From assembly GCA_905250115.1 (NCBI GenBank), contig CAJNOI010000003.1, positions 222,357-286,356 of the forward strand: a stretch of 64,000 bases of DNA, written 5' to 3'. Below the pieces are notes generated by a model, which was not told the DNA's origin, did no database searches, and was given only the letters and a program-made list of their open reading frames with translations. Both the position numbers and the translations under genes were made by a program. The stretch comes from Adineta steineri. Lineage: Eukaryota > Rotifera > Eurotatoria > Adinetida > Adinetidae. Below, piece after piece: positions 23,676-35,042 of this stretch (positions within the stretch are counted from its first letter, which is position 1; the number at the start of each line of letters is the position of its first letter).

Positions 23676-23727
23676 GGATGGGTGCGGTTGTGAGTATGGA
23701 TACTGTATTCACCTAGTACCCACAACC
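23676..23727. repeat. Telomere-like foldback, copy 5 (degraded)
   Basis: GGATGGGTGCGGTTGTGAGT followed by CACCTAGTACCCACAACC. Arms pair imperfectly, consistent with an old copy. Confidence 0.45.
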
Positions 23728-24623
23728 TTAAGACTATCATCAATAAAAAAAAGCAACGCTAATGTAATTATTAGTCGACAGTAATAAGAATTATTAACAA
23801 TTACTAAGTAAAAGAAATAAAAAGTAAAAGTAATGTGATATCCCTAGTTTATAAAGAAAGTCATTCATTGATTATTTAATCAACTTCGAGAAAAGATAGT
23901 GACAAATCATTAAAAAATACCTTGTTGTGTGACTTTCTGTAAATGAACAAATAGTATCAGGTGAATGATAGAATTTTATTATCGGTTTCGAACCAGTTTA
24001 CGGTCATTTATCGTCTCCTAAATCACCATGAGAAACTAATTTAGTATTGAATTCTTCGTTAGAAGTAACAAATGATTGCTATCGATTATAGATTGCTGAT
24101 TTAAATTACTAATTACAATTAATTTACTCAGTATTATTCAAATCGTATCGATATTTTCGAACTGTAACTATTGCAAAACAACAGACAATTTTACAAGTAT
24201 TCAATCACTTTAAAATCTACATAATGTGCCAGTATTATCATAATACACATATGAAATATTTTGTTTTTTACACGTTCACTTGTACATCAAAGAGAATATT
24301 CTTTAAATGGAAAAAAGACAATGTTTAATTTCATCTTTTAATGAACAATTTCTGATAATAATGATGAGAAAATATGTAACATGTGATCAACAATAAAAAG
24401 TGAAAGAAATAATAACTTCTAACAGATGATAAGGTCACATCATGTATTCATATGAAAAATAATCTTGGAAACTATCAAGATACATACATGTCATACACTA
24501 CGAATGTTATTAAATAGAAACTAAGATAAGAATATGTAAGACGCTATATTAAGTTCATAATTTACATCGAATTATTCGTATCAACTGATAAAAAAATCCT
24601 AAATAGATTAGTAATGTTTAATT

Positions 24624-24686
24624 TGAGGGTGTGGGTGTAGATAAGGGTGTAAGTTTAAAATGATGACAATACCCACACCCACACAT
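24624..24686. repeat. Telomere-like foldback, copy 6
   Basis: Left arm GAGGGTGTGGGTGTAGATAA; right arm ATACCCACACCCACACATTC; spacer about 25 nt. One of the best-preserved copies. Confidence 0.6.
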
Positions 24687-25802
24687 TCGATAAAATCTCA
24701 TTTTTGAATTAAAATGTGAACGATTTTTCAAACTTTGTAATGAAAATGTTTAGTAGAGATGTCTTTCTCTATGTAAATGACTTTCAAGGAAAACTAAAGT
24801 GGCACTCATGCGAAAACGGTCAAACTAAGATATTGATTCTATAGTTTTGCACACCACTATATATTTATAAAAGTGTTTATGTTATTAAAAATGCAGATTG
24901 TACTTTGTGTTTTGTGAATTATACTGGTCTAATAAAGAAATACATTCTTCTGTCGTTAAGAAGGCATCTATAATTAGTTTTTTTTTAATTTGCTTTCTTC
25001 TTTACATATATATCTGAAAGTATAACTAAACTTACATTTACTCTACTATGACAAAGTAACGATCCAAAGAAGAGAAAGAGAAAATTGTGACGATGACTAA
25101 TTGGAATGAGTAATATCTTTTTTTTATACTGATAATCTTATACATATTCAATCAAAAAGTACACTTATTTCTACCAATGTATAACTCCGCTCCAGTACAC
25201 AAGTATTGCATCATTTCTTTATTTTTGTTCCAAAATTTATCTTAGTTAAAGTCAACAAAAACATCATTCGATTCTTCTTAACATTTTTGAAAATGCAACA
25301 TATTGATGTGAAATAAAAACAAACGTAAGCTTTTTTTCTTGCCAATAAAAATCTATTTCATATTATCTCTGTAAATGTCTTTCTTTTAAATATATCCATT
25401 GGTGAATAGATTTTTGTTTTATTTTTTCATATAATTTAAAAAATATCATAGTAGCGCAAAAATAATAATGGATAGAACATATAAATAGTATTATTCATGA
25501 AAAATACAACAATAAAATAATTTATTATTGAAAATCTTTTTATTGTTCAAAGCCAATTTTGATTTGTATTTGTCGATTAATCAGAATCAATAAAGCCAAT
25601 AGATACTTCGTGTTTCTCTGATTGTATAAAGTGTACATGACGTCAGTCTATATTTAAGCTATATCGAGGGCGTGTTCTCTTTCAATTAATACTTGGTTTT
25701 TTCTTTTTATTTGACTATATATACCTAATCACATGTTCTATATACCCCATATACAATTCTTTTCTTTTCTTCTCTTACATTCACCATAGATGTTCTATAA
25801 CA

Positions 25803-28800
25803 ATGGCCTCCAATATAACCGCAGAAACTCATGAATTTGATTTAATCGATGATCCAAATTTTTGTCCTCATGAACGATTACACCAAAAACAATGTATATT
25901 AAATATTTAAATTAAAATCTTGTATTTTATAATACATCTTTTAGTTGAGTGTGGTGATTCATCTAATATTATCGATATGGATACTGAAGTGAATACATCC
26001 ACAGAGCAGGGAATAACAGGTAAAACAATTTTACTATTCTTTTTATTAGATTACTTTATCCTAATGTATAATAGATGATGACGACTATTCAACAACGTCT
26101 GTTACCACAATGACAACAAGTAATACAAATAAAAGTGTATTCTATATTACTAATACGATTTCATAATAGTATAATATTGTACCTTAACTCTTTCTCATCT
26201 TTTGAGTGTGTGAGCGATTATAACTTGGTTCTTCTTGAACTATGAGACGCTTCGAAAAACATTTCGTATCAACTGATAGCCTATCTATTGAAAACTTTCG
26301 ATTAATAATCTGAATGTCGGTCTCTATCATTAAAATAAGTTTTTTTGATATTGAATGAACATATAACGCTATAGAACGTTCCGTATACCAACGTATAGTA
26401 TATTTATTTCAAATTGTTTCATTGTATATTAAAGATTATAAGAATGATTTTGGTGAGCAAATGGACCTTTCAGACCTTTAGATTTTGTCAAAGGTAAGAA
26501 ATAGTTGAAATTACTTTCAATAATCTTAATAGGAACACTTCAAAAATTTTCTTTATCTTATTGCTATGAAATTTATACGATTAGTATCATTGGTTTGTCA
26601 CTAAATCTAAACTAGAATTATCAGCTTTTCCTATTTTCTAGATAAAGTAAGTAAATTATGCACAATCTTTGCTCATTTCAAAGAATCACGAGTCTTTAAT
26701 TTTCATTTTGATTATGTGTTTTCATTATAGATAATCCAATTTCATCAAATGTGACAAACAATATATCTGAAACAATGTACGCTCTCGATCGTAAAGAGGT
26801 TCCTGGTGATGGTTCATGCTTATATTGGTCTTTTCTCTATGCAATGTCATTATTATGGTTGACCGCACAAGATTTACGTAACCTAGTGGCTCATTATATT
26901 TTACAAATGGATATTGATGACAGCAAACTGCAATTTGGTGCCGATTGTCAAAATCGTCAACAATATTGTGATAAAATTAGAAGTGGAGCTTGGGGTGGTG
27001 AATCTGAACTTGTAGCTTTATCCCGAATGTATCATATAATCATTAAAGTTGTTAATTTGAGAAGAGATCAGCAACAAAATTTACCAGTAAATCCGATAAA
27101 TCACGGTGAAGATGATAAATCATGTACCAATTGTATTTACATTATTTTTGACAATGCAAAACTCCATTATGTGCCATTATATCTATATAACAAAGAAAAT
27201 TTACAAGATAAAAGAACTATTTTCGATCTTCATGATACCTGCGTAGATATTCTTTTGCCTGACTTCGTGAAAAATGAGATCGATTGTAAGTAAAAATATG
27301 TCATTCATTTCCTTTCGAATACAAGATAAAAATAACAAGAGATCTATAAGTAGAAATCATGTGGATTACTTTTTTTCCATTTCAGTTCGAGTTTCATTTT
27401 TAAAACATGCCATATTTAATTAGTTCTTTTTAGTTATTCTAATAAATAGGTACTCTACAGAAACTAAAGCAACTCTAAAATCGTATCAATCATCTTTTAA
27501 CTATACACGTCATAAAGGAAGAATAAAAATATAAAGATAAAGACTAAAATCTCTCTCATTTTCAATATGATCGAGAGAAAAATAGTTAATACAAGTTTGA
27601 ATGTTATAAATTGAAATAAATATAAGAACCAGAATGAATGCAAATGGTTTGAATATTTAGAAATATATCCATTCCACTGAATATATTTATAACTATCCAC
27701 CAATTCATTTCGTACGTCTTTTTTGAAAATCATCTGTTAATAAAACTCAGTTTGATACCTATTCATATAGACTCATAGTTACATGAAGGTTCACATTAAT
27801 TTAATCTTATATCCAATAAATCTAATTTAGTTTATCTAAATATTTCACTCGATACATTTTCAGTAAGTTTCTTAATAGACTTTTATGCTATTTGATTCTA
27901 TATGAAAATTTATTGTTTTGTAAACAAATATAATCTAATTTTTATTTCAGTATACGACATATTATCAGAAATACGAAATGTTGCACCTTGTGAAACACAT
28001 GAATTTCGTACTGGTGAACATCCTGGTAATGATCAAACTTTTTATGCAGCTTCTACCTTTCTATTTGATCGATCGAAAATGATTAATGTTAAATGTTTAC
28101 GAAAAAACGTAGCTGATGTTATTCGAAGTCACACTGATACCGATGGTATTCATGTACCGCCAAGCTTGGATTATCAAAATCGTGAAGATTATTGTCGTAA
28201 AGTCGAAGAAGGAATTATCTCTGGGAGAGAACCAGAACGGAATGGTTTAAGTTATTTGTATCCTGATACCTTATTTTGTATCATTTCAAAACCAAACATG
28301 AATAACAATGCACCTTGTATTGATATTTATGTTAAAGATATTTCATCATACAAGAAATGTATTATTATACTTTATGATGAAGCAAGTGATATCTATATGC
28401 CTTTATATTTACATAACAAAATTAATGATGAAGAAGAAAAAATTAATTTTAAATATGATGATACAGTGAAGAATCTTCTTCGTGAATTTATTCAAAATAA
28501 ACTTAAATGTAAGAATATAACATGAGAAATAATATAAATCGATATTTCTTCATTTATAGATTGGGGATATGTTAATTTTGACAGCGAAAAAGATAACCAT
28601 GCAATGGATTCACCACTTCATATTGAAAGTCAGTTATTTATTTCCTCATAGATATTAATTTTATCAAATTTATTTATCAATTTTAGATGAATCCGATGAT
28701 CTGTCTGGAATGATTAACGATACTTTTATTAAAAATAAATCAAAGGAGCAAAATATGAAGAAACGTAAAGCACCAGGTAAAAAATATTTTTCTTTCTCTA

Positions 28801-30532
28801 AATGTTAGTTTTAACTGATATATTAACAGAAGACAACGAGAATTCAATAATTATTAACAAAACAAAGAAATCAACATCGAACACAAGTAATGGTTTGTCA
28901 AATCGATTTACATATTATAGTTCATGTTTAGATATAAGATCAGAAATAACTAATGAAATTTCTGATTTTCATAGTAATTGAGAAACATGAATTTCGATCG
29001 AGAAAAAATTTAAAACTAAATTTTTAATCTCATACAAAGCTTCTATAATTTCTCCTGTCAGTTTTAAATTTCATTGAGATAATTTTGACTTCTAAAGTCC
29101 TTTAATGAAATGTGTATAGGCACAGATTACTTAATAACTTATTATAGAATCAATATAGAGTCATTACTTTCAATATGACTGAAAGTAAATCATATTATAT
29201 TTTAATAAGATCTGTTTAGTAAATATAAATTTATCTAAAAAATCAAATTTGTATTCTATTCGAGAATTTTATAGTTAAAAATTAAAATATGGTCAAATTA
29301 AATCTATCTTAAATTTATTTATTTTGTTTAATAGACAACATTTGGTCATTCACATCTTCTCGTCCTGTTCCTTCAACTAATCAAATGTCAACATTTCGTA
29401 TGTTTATTGGAATTTATTTATAAATATATTTTATTAAATAATCATATATCTTTTTAGATAAAAGAAATGATATATCAGGGAATATTGATACATTGTTGCA
29501 AATAGGTATGTTTAGTTTTGACAAGAACTTTTCTTTATGAGTCGTATAAAATCTTCTAGCTACCATTAGAAAATTAATGGAAGAACAACAACAGATGGAA
29601 GATTTGTCACCTACTTTATCAACGAATACAAGTGTTCCTGCTTGTCGTGAACAAATGAGACTTGAAACTGACCTTATAAAAGAATTTCGTGCCCGTGTAT
29701 TAAGTGATTACGTGCCAAAGAGTGAAACGAAGCGTGATGGTACAAAAGCAAAACTAAGAAACCCTTCCTATTTTCCCGATTGTAATAATCAACATTATTT
29801 GAATTTATTGGTTTGTTTCTATTATAAGAAGCATACTTGATAGAATATATGTTTATATATATTATAGATTCCAACAATGCATTTATTTGCTGATCTTAGG
29901 CATGTATGGATAGAAATCGCTTTAGTAACACGAACTATCAATGGATGTATTTATTTCAATCCATTATTTGATTTTTATCCATACTACGATGGTTTATACG
30001 GTGATCCTTGTAATCCAATGTTTATTAAACTTGAAGATGATAAAACGTATCCATTGACAAAATATACAGACGAATTACAAAAACTGAAGTATGTTTTAAA
30101 TCATTTGAGATTTGTTTGTATTTTATAATTATATTTAGGTTAAAGTTAGTTGTAATAATGCTTACAAACGCTGAATTAGTGAAAAAACAACCATTGAAAG
30201 TATTTCCGTCATTGAGCTCAAGTATGTGAGAAAAGTTGATGAAATTTCTGCATAAATCTATTGCTTTTTAGATGTACAAATACAGGACACAAAACACAGA
30301 GCACACGATAAACTGAAAAATGATTTTCATTTGAATGATCTTCGTTTTGCTATAACTTTATGGACTCAAGAACCTAACGATAAAGAACATCAACGACGTC
30401 CTGATATTCAATATATTAGTCCGATTTCAACACAGGATAAGAAGGTAAAATTATATGAATAGCAAATAGTACATATATATATAACATGAATATATTTTGA
30501 TTATTTCGTTTCAGTTCAAAGTTAAAGGATAA
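25803..30532 (+). CDS. OTU-family protease with a second, inactive OTU-like domain and a long C-terminal region
   Basis: About 13 exons with GT-AG sites join in one frame from ATG 25803 to TAA 30530-30532. OTU proteases are cysteine deubiquitinases. The exon ending near 27290 has the catalytic D-G-S-C (VPGDGSCLYW), the WGGESELVALSRMY segment and a C-terminal catalytic His in LHYVPLYL. Splicing at the GTAAGT after EID joins the next exon (about 27952-28510), a diverged second OTU fold (GNDQTF in place of GDGSC, YMPLYL in place of HYVPLYL), so its Cys and His are lost. Low-complexity linker exons follow. A C-terminal domain (about 29620-30532) includes WIEIALVTRTING and LNDLRFAITLW, weakly recalling the N-terminal Rel-homology sandwich. 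The OTU call is firm; the C-terminal identity and full join are inference. Confidence 0.72.
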
Positions 30533-30894
30533 ACAACGCATAAGTTTTTGATCATGCTATTAAGAATTTGTTTTTTTTTGAACACTTTGATCAATGTTTT
30601 TATTCAATATTCAAGCCATGGAATGGCTTGTCTTTGTATTATTTGCTTTTTTAAACATTTACTTTTTTCTTTTTTTGTGTTTCATTCTTTTTCTGAATAA
30701 AACTTCATTTCATTTTACTTTCTCATATGATAAACTTTTCTAATAACGTCTCTTCTGGTAGTATTAAAATAGATAATAATCATATTACAAAACAATAATT
30801 CTAAGAGGTTTACTTTAAAGTTTTTTAAAAAGATTAATGGAAAACCAAGTATTCACTCTTTGTTAATATCAAAAAAAGTACTATGCGTTCATCA

Positions 30895-30961
30895 AGAGAG
30901 GGTGTAGGGTGTGGATGAACGTGTGATTGGTTGAAGAACAGGGACCCAGACCCAACCTCTC
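30895..30961. repeat. Telomere-like foldback, copy 7
   Basis: GAGAGGGTGTAGGGTGTGG pairs with a downstream arm CCCAGACCCAACCTCTC. The terminal GAGAGG/CCTCTC is exact; the inner part is diverged. Confidence 0.5.
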
Positions 30962-31307
30962 TATTGTAAGCGACTGATTGACAGAAGCCTGAATCATAAC
31001 TTGGTCTAAAAATATATCTGGATTTAAGAAAATTAAATAATGTTTTACTTTTTTCTCAAAGAAAACGTAGAGATGACAGAAAAAGAATGACAAGTCTTCT
31101 ATTATCTTTCCTGCTGGTATCTACCTTTTTGTTAAAGTCAGTTTTTTTTATTAGTCAGCCGTTGCTTTATCTTTTTCTGTTTTAGTGCATATCTCATATG
31201 TTAACTAATGACGAATCGAGGATTTTTTATTTGTGGAGTTATGTTGGAAATTTCACAAAACTCAGTTCTATCTTCGACGATATAGAAAATTCGTGCGAGA
31301 AAGATGA

Positions 31308-31370
31308 CGTGTGTATGGGTGGCCGTGGATCGAGAATAGACGCCCTCATCTACATTCACACTCGCCCAAT
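31308..31370. repeat. Telomere-like foldback, copy 8 (degraded)
   Basis: GTGTGTATGGGTGGCCGTGG followed by CCCTCATC and ATTCACACTCGCCCAA. The inverted arrangement of G-rich then C-rich arms is kept; arms are diverged. Confidence 0.35.
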
Positions 31371-31700
31371 TGGTAAGGTTTTTTAAAAAAAATGTACGCT
31401 ATTTGAATGAAATAAAGTAGAGAAAACTCGTTTGTGTGCATGTGGGTATGCGTGCTTTTCTTCTTCATCTACCGACATTCATCTACCATTTTCAATTCTT
31501 ATCTAGTACGCAGACAGTTGTCTAAATATTTAAAAACATGTATTTTGTATTTAGACGTAATAAAGAATAATGATGTAGAAACCAAACAACACGAAAAGAA
31601 CTCTTTTTATCAAAAGACTAACAGAGTCTTAAAAGTAGAGTTTTTTAAAGAATCGATTTGTTTCTATTATGAGTAAGTAGGCAGTCGTTTACATGTGCCA

Positions 31701-31768
31701 AAGTGAGAATGTAGATGAGGTTGTTTAATGACTAGAATACCATTCTCATACCCACGTCAGCACTCGCA
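31701..31768. repeat. Telomere-like foldback, copy 9 (degraded)
   Basis: AGTGAGAATGTAGATGAGG followed by CATTCTCATACCCACG. GAGAATG/CATTCTC pairs exactly; the C-rich arm keeps one CCCAC unit. Confidence 0.35.
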
Positions 31769-32083
31769 TAACGAGATGAAAGACTTTTTCTTTGTTCAAT
31801 CAATAGATTCCTTTCATTTCCTCTTTCTCTTTTTCTAAATTTTATTCCGCACTGTTTTTTGTCTTTTTTCAGTCATATTTTTCTCATATGTCAATTTTTT
31901 GATTCATCTGTTCATCAAAACGCACAATATATATTTTACTTTTTTTATTGACGACACTTCAAATCGAGACGTATAATTTCAGACAATTTTCGTTCTTTAA
32001 CAAAACAAAATTATTCGCCTAAGCACCACCAAATAAAAAAACATAACTAAAAATTAGAAAACTTACTTTCAGAACGGTTTTTA

Positions 32084-34076
32084 ATGGCTAGAGCAATAGG
32101 TATTGATTTAGGTACAGCATATTCATGTGTTACTGTATTTCAAAATGGTAAAGCAATAGTCATTCCTAATGAACAAGGTGATCGAACAACACCATCATAT
32201 ATTGCATTCACCGATGATGGACGTTTAATTGGTAGTGCAGCGAAAACTCAAGTAGCTATGAATCCAAATAATACAATTTTTGATGTTAAACGACTTATTG
32301 GTCGTAAATTTGACGATGCAACAGTTCAAGCTGATATGAAATACTGGCCATTTAGAGTAATTAATGATGTTGGTAAAATAAAGATTCTAGCTGAATATAA
32401 AAATGAAATAAAATTATTCAGGCCTGAAGAATTATTGGCAATGACATTAACAAAAATGAAAGAAATTGCTGAAGCTTATCTTGGTAAAAAAATCTCCGAA
32501 GCTGTTGTAACTGTTCCAGTTTTTTACAATTTGTCACAACGGCAAGCAATAAAAGATGCTGGTAATATTGCTGGTCTTAGTGTATTACGTATTATAGGTG
32601 AACCAACGGCTGCTGCTATTGCTTATAATATAGATAAGAACGTGTCTGATGAAAGAAATATTCTTGTTTTTGATTTGGGTAGTGGTAATACTGATGTATC
32701 AATACTTAAAACAGAACAAGGAATAATCGAAGTCAAATCAGTAGCTGGTGATACACATTTGGGTGGTGAAGATTTCGATAATCGAATGGTAGCACATTTT
32801 GTTAAAGAATTTAAACGAATAAATAACAAAGATTTATCACAAAATAAACGTGATCTTTGTCGTTTACGTACAGCTTGTGAACGTGCTAAAGTAAGTTAAC
32901 TAAACATTTGAAAATTGAATTTATTAATTTATTTTTCTTCTGAAAATAGCGTACATTATCATCATCATCGCGAGCTTCAATTGAAATTGATACCCTTCAT
33001 GAAGGTATTGATTTCTATACAGCAATAACACGTGCTTGTTTCGAAGAACTTTGTGCTGATCTTTTCCGTTCAACACTTGAACCAGTTGAAAAGGCTCTAC
33101 GTGATGTTAAGATGGATAAAGCAAGTATTCATGAAATTGTACTCGTCGGTGGTTCTACACATATTCCAAAAATACAAAAACTTCTACAAGATTTCTTCAA
33201 TGGAAAAGAATTAAACAGATCTATCAATCCAGATGAAGCTGTTGCTTGTGGCGCGGCTATTTATGCAGGTGTTTTAACTGGTGATAAATCAGAAGAAGTT
33301 AAAGATGTATTTTTACTTGATGCTGCACCATTTTCATTGGTAAAGAGTCTAAATGTGTTTGTCATTTGTATTTGTTTTTTTTGTGCTCTATTTTACAGGG
33401 TATTGAAACAACTGGTGGTGGTATGAGAGCATTAATTAAGCGTAATACAACCACTCCAACAAGACAAACTCAACAAATTACAACAGATTGGGATAATCAA
33501 TCTGATATTGTTATTAAAGTCTATGAAGGTGACCATACAATGGCAAAAGATAATCATTTACTTGGTAGTTTCACACTTTCTGGTATGCCATCAGCTCCAC
33601 GTGGTGTAGCACAAACTGAAGTTACATTTGATATTGATCCTAATGGTATCTTAAATGTCTCAGCTTTAGATAAATCAAGTGGTCGTGAAAGTAAAATTAC
33701 AATTACAAATGATAAAACTCGACTTTCTAAAGATGAAATTGAATATATGATTACTGTTGCTAAAAAATTAAAAAGAGAGGATAAAACACAATCTGAACGT
33801 ATATCAGCGAAAAATTCACTGGAATCATATTGTTTTAATCTAAAAGAAATAATAAATGATAAAAAACTAACAAGTGAAATTGATATTCATAACAAGAAGA
33901 AAATGATTGGTACTATTGAAGAAACAATAGAGTGGCTGGAAATCAATCAGGTAAAAGCAATATTATTTTTATCTTTTTTTCTATATGTTCTCTTTTAGCG
34001 TGCTGTCAAAGCAGAATTTGAACAAAAATTAATACAACTCGAAGAACTTTGTTCACAAATAATGAGGAAATTATAG
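32084..34076 (+). CDS. Divergent Hsp70-family chaperone
   Basis: Cytosolic-type Hsp70: ATP-driven holding and folding of client proteins. Four exons (about 32084-32890, 32950-33340, 33400-33950, 33999-34076) join in frame to give about 600 residues. The nucleotide-binding domain begins [15 protein letters not shown] and includes [10 protein letters not shown], the [10 protein letters not shown] loop and [12 protein letters not shown]. The substrate domain has [20 protein letters not shown]. Two nucleotide-site positions are unusual: G-T-A-Y where most have G-T-T-Y, and DLGSGNTD where most have DLGGGTFD. The lid is short and the protein ends IMRKL with no EEVD, so binding of TPR co-chaperones through EEVD is not expected. 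Family certain; activity may be reduced. Confidence 0.88.
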
Positions 34077-34326
34077 CAAAGTGAAGAGTGTGTTGAAAGG
34101 ATGACAGAGAGATTTCCCGATGATCCAAAATCTGTATAATGGTTTTCATATTCTTCTAAAACATTAATAATTTTTTATGCTAAAAATTCAGAAAAATAAA
34201 TACATTTTTATTGCTTATAAGATTTCTTATTACTTAATGTAAAATATGCGTTCGAAGAATTTCTTTTCATTATTTTATTTGATTCAGAATTTACATTGAT
34301 ATTTTGATCCTGAGGTTCTCTCTCTG

Positions 34327-34366
34327 TAGGGTGTGAATGTACTATGTGTCACCCACACCCTTCTGA
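34327..34366. repeat. Telomere-like foldback, copy 10 (short)
   Basis: TAGGGTGTGAATGTACTATG then TGTCACCCACACCCTTCTGA; loop of only a few nt. Confidence 0.5.
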
Positions 34367-34776
34367 AAGATCTTGAATCGATAATGTTCGATAAAATGTT
34401 GTTCTTGTTCTACTTTCCTCTCTGGTTTTTTATGTGTTGCGATATAAATGGTTTTTTTAAAGAATAAACTAACAAACATTTAATAAGTAGCGACTTTCTG
34501 CTCTTTCACGACATTTGAATAGAAACGTAACTATCGTCATTTTGTTGACATTAACTTGAAAAAAACGCCAAATTATTTTATTCAATTTTTGATTTCGTCC
34601 AACTTGAATATTGATTCAACTTACTTTTTTAAAACCGTAGGTGACTAGACCGACTTTTTGTTTCCATGAATAAAGTTGAAAATCCTTGGTACAAGCTACT
34701 AACTTTGATCAAAATACAAAAAGTGAACTTATTTTTTTTAATTCAATCTCGAACTGAACGATTTTCTGTAGAACAG

Positions 34777-34828
34777 GATGGGTGTGGGTGTGGAGATCTG
34801 TTCTTTTGACCTACACCCACACCCTACT
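34777..34828. repeat. Telomere-like foldback, copy 11 (best preserved)
   Basis: Left arm GATGGGTGTGGGTGTGGAGA, loop of about 12 nt, right arm GACCTACACCCACACCCTAC. Thirteen bases of (GGGTGT) pair perfectly (GGGTGTGGGTGTG-type), giving a stable cruciform or hairpin. The G-rich arms on each strand could also form G-quadruplex structures. Confidence 0.7.
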
Positions 34829-35042
34829 CTTCTATGTTTCTATTCAGTATCTTTCTTTCTTACCTAACAGCGAAACTCTGTGTGTTCTGACAATAACATA
34901 CCTGAAGGTCTTTTCTACAATGCATACCTACTCAATATGTATTGTTTAGCCCATCGGCGAGTGTTACTGCTCGTATTGATTTCTAAACAATAACAGAGTT
35001 TCAATGAACGCATTTTCTTTTTCATAAGTTTTATTTTATTTT

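Larger units (their letters stand above)
22008..25802. other. Long gene-free stretch with three telomere-like foldbacks
   Basis: About 3.8 kb of AT-rich DNA with no coding region that I can support. Open frames at 22590-22790 and 22992-23192 have no family resemblance. The only structured elements noted are the foldbacks at 22352, 23676 and 24624. The last 100 nt before 25803 include the presumed promoter and a short upstream out-of-frame ATG of the OTU gene. Confidence 0.5.
30533..32083. other. Intergenic stretch with three telomere-like foldbacks
   Basis: About 1.55 kb between the OTU gene and Hsp70. Open frames at 31198-31386 and 31434-31676 have no recognisable domain and overlap the foldback copies. 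The T-rich 250 nt before 32084 presumably hold the Hsp70 promoter. No clear array of heat-shock elements (nGAAn units) is recognised. Confidence 0.45.
34077..35042. other. Intergenic stretch with two telomere-like foldbacks
   Basis: About 970 nt between the convergent Hsp70 and ART-TPR genes. It has no coding frame of interest. It carries a weak foldback at 34327 and the best one of the window at 34777. Confidence 0.5.

Noticed and set aside
31800-32083. Heat-shock elements upstream of the Hsp70 gene
   Set aside because: I looked for alternating GAA/TTC triplets at 5-nt spacing and did not find a convincing array in the T-rich leader.
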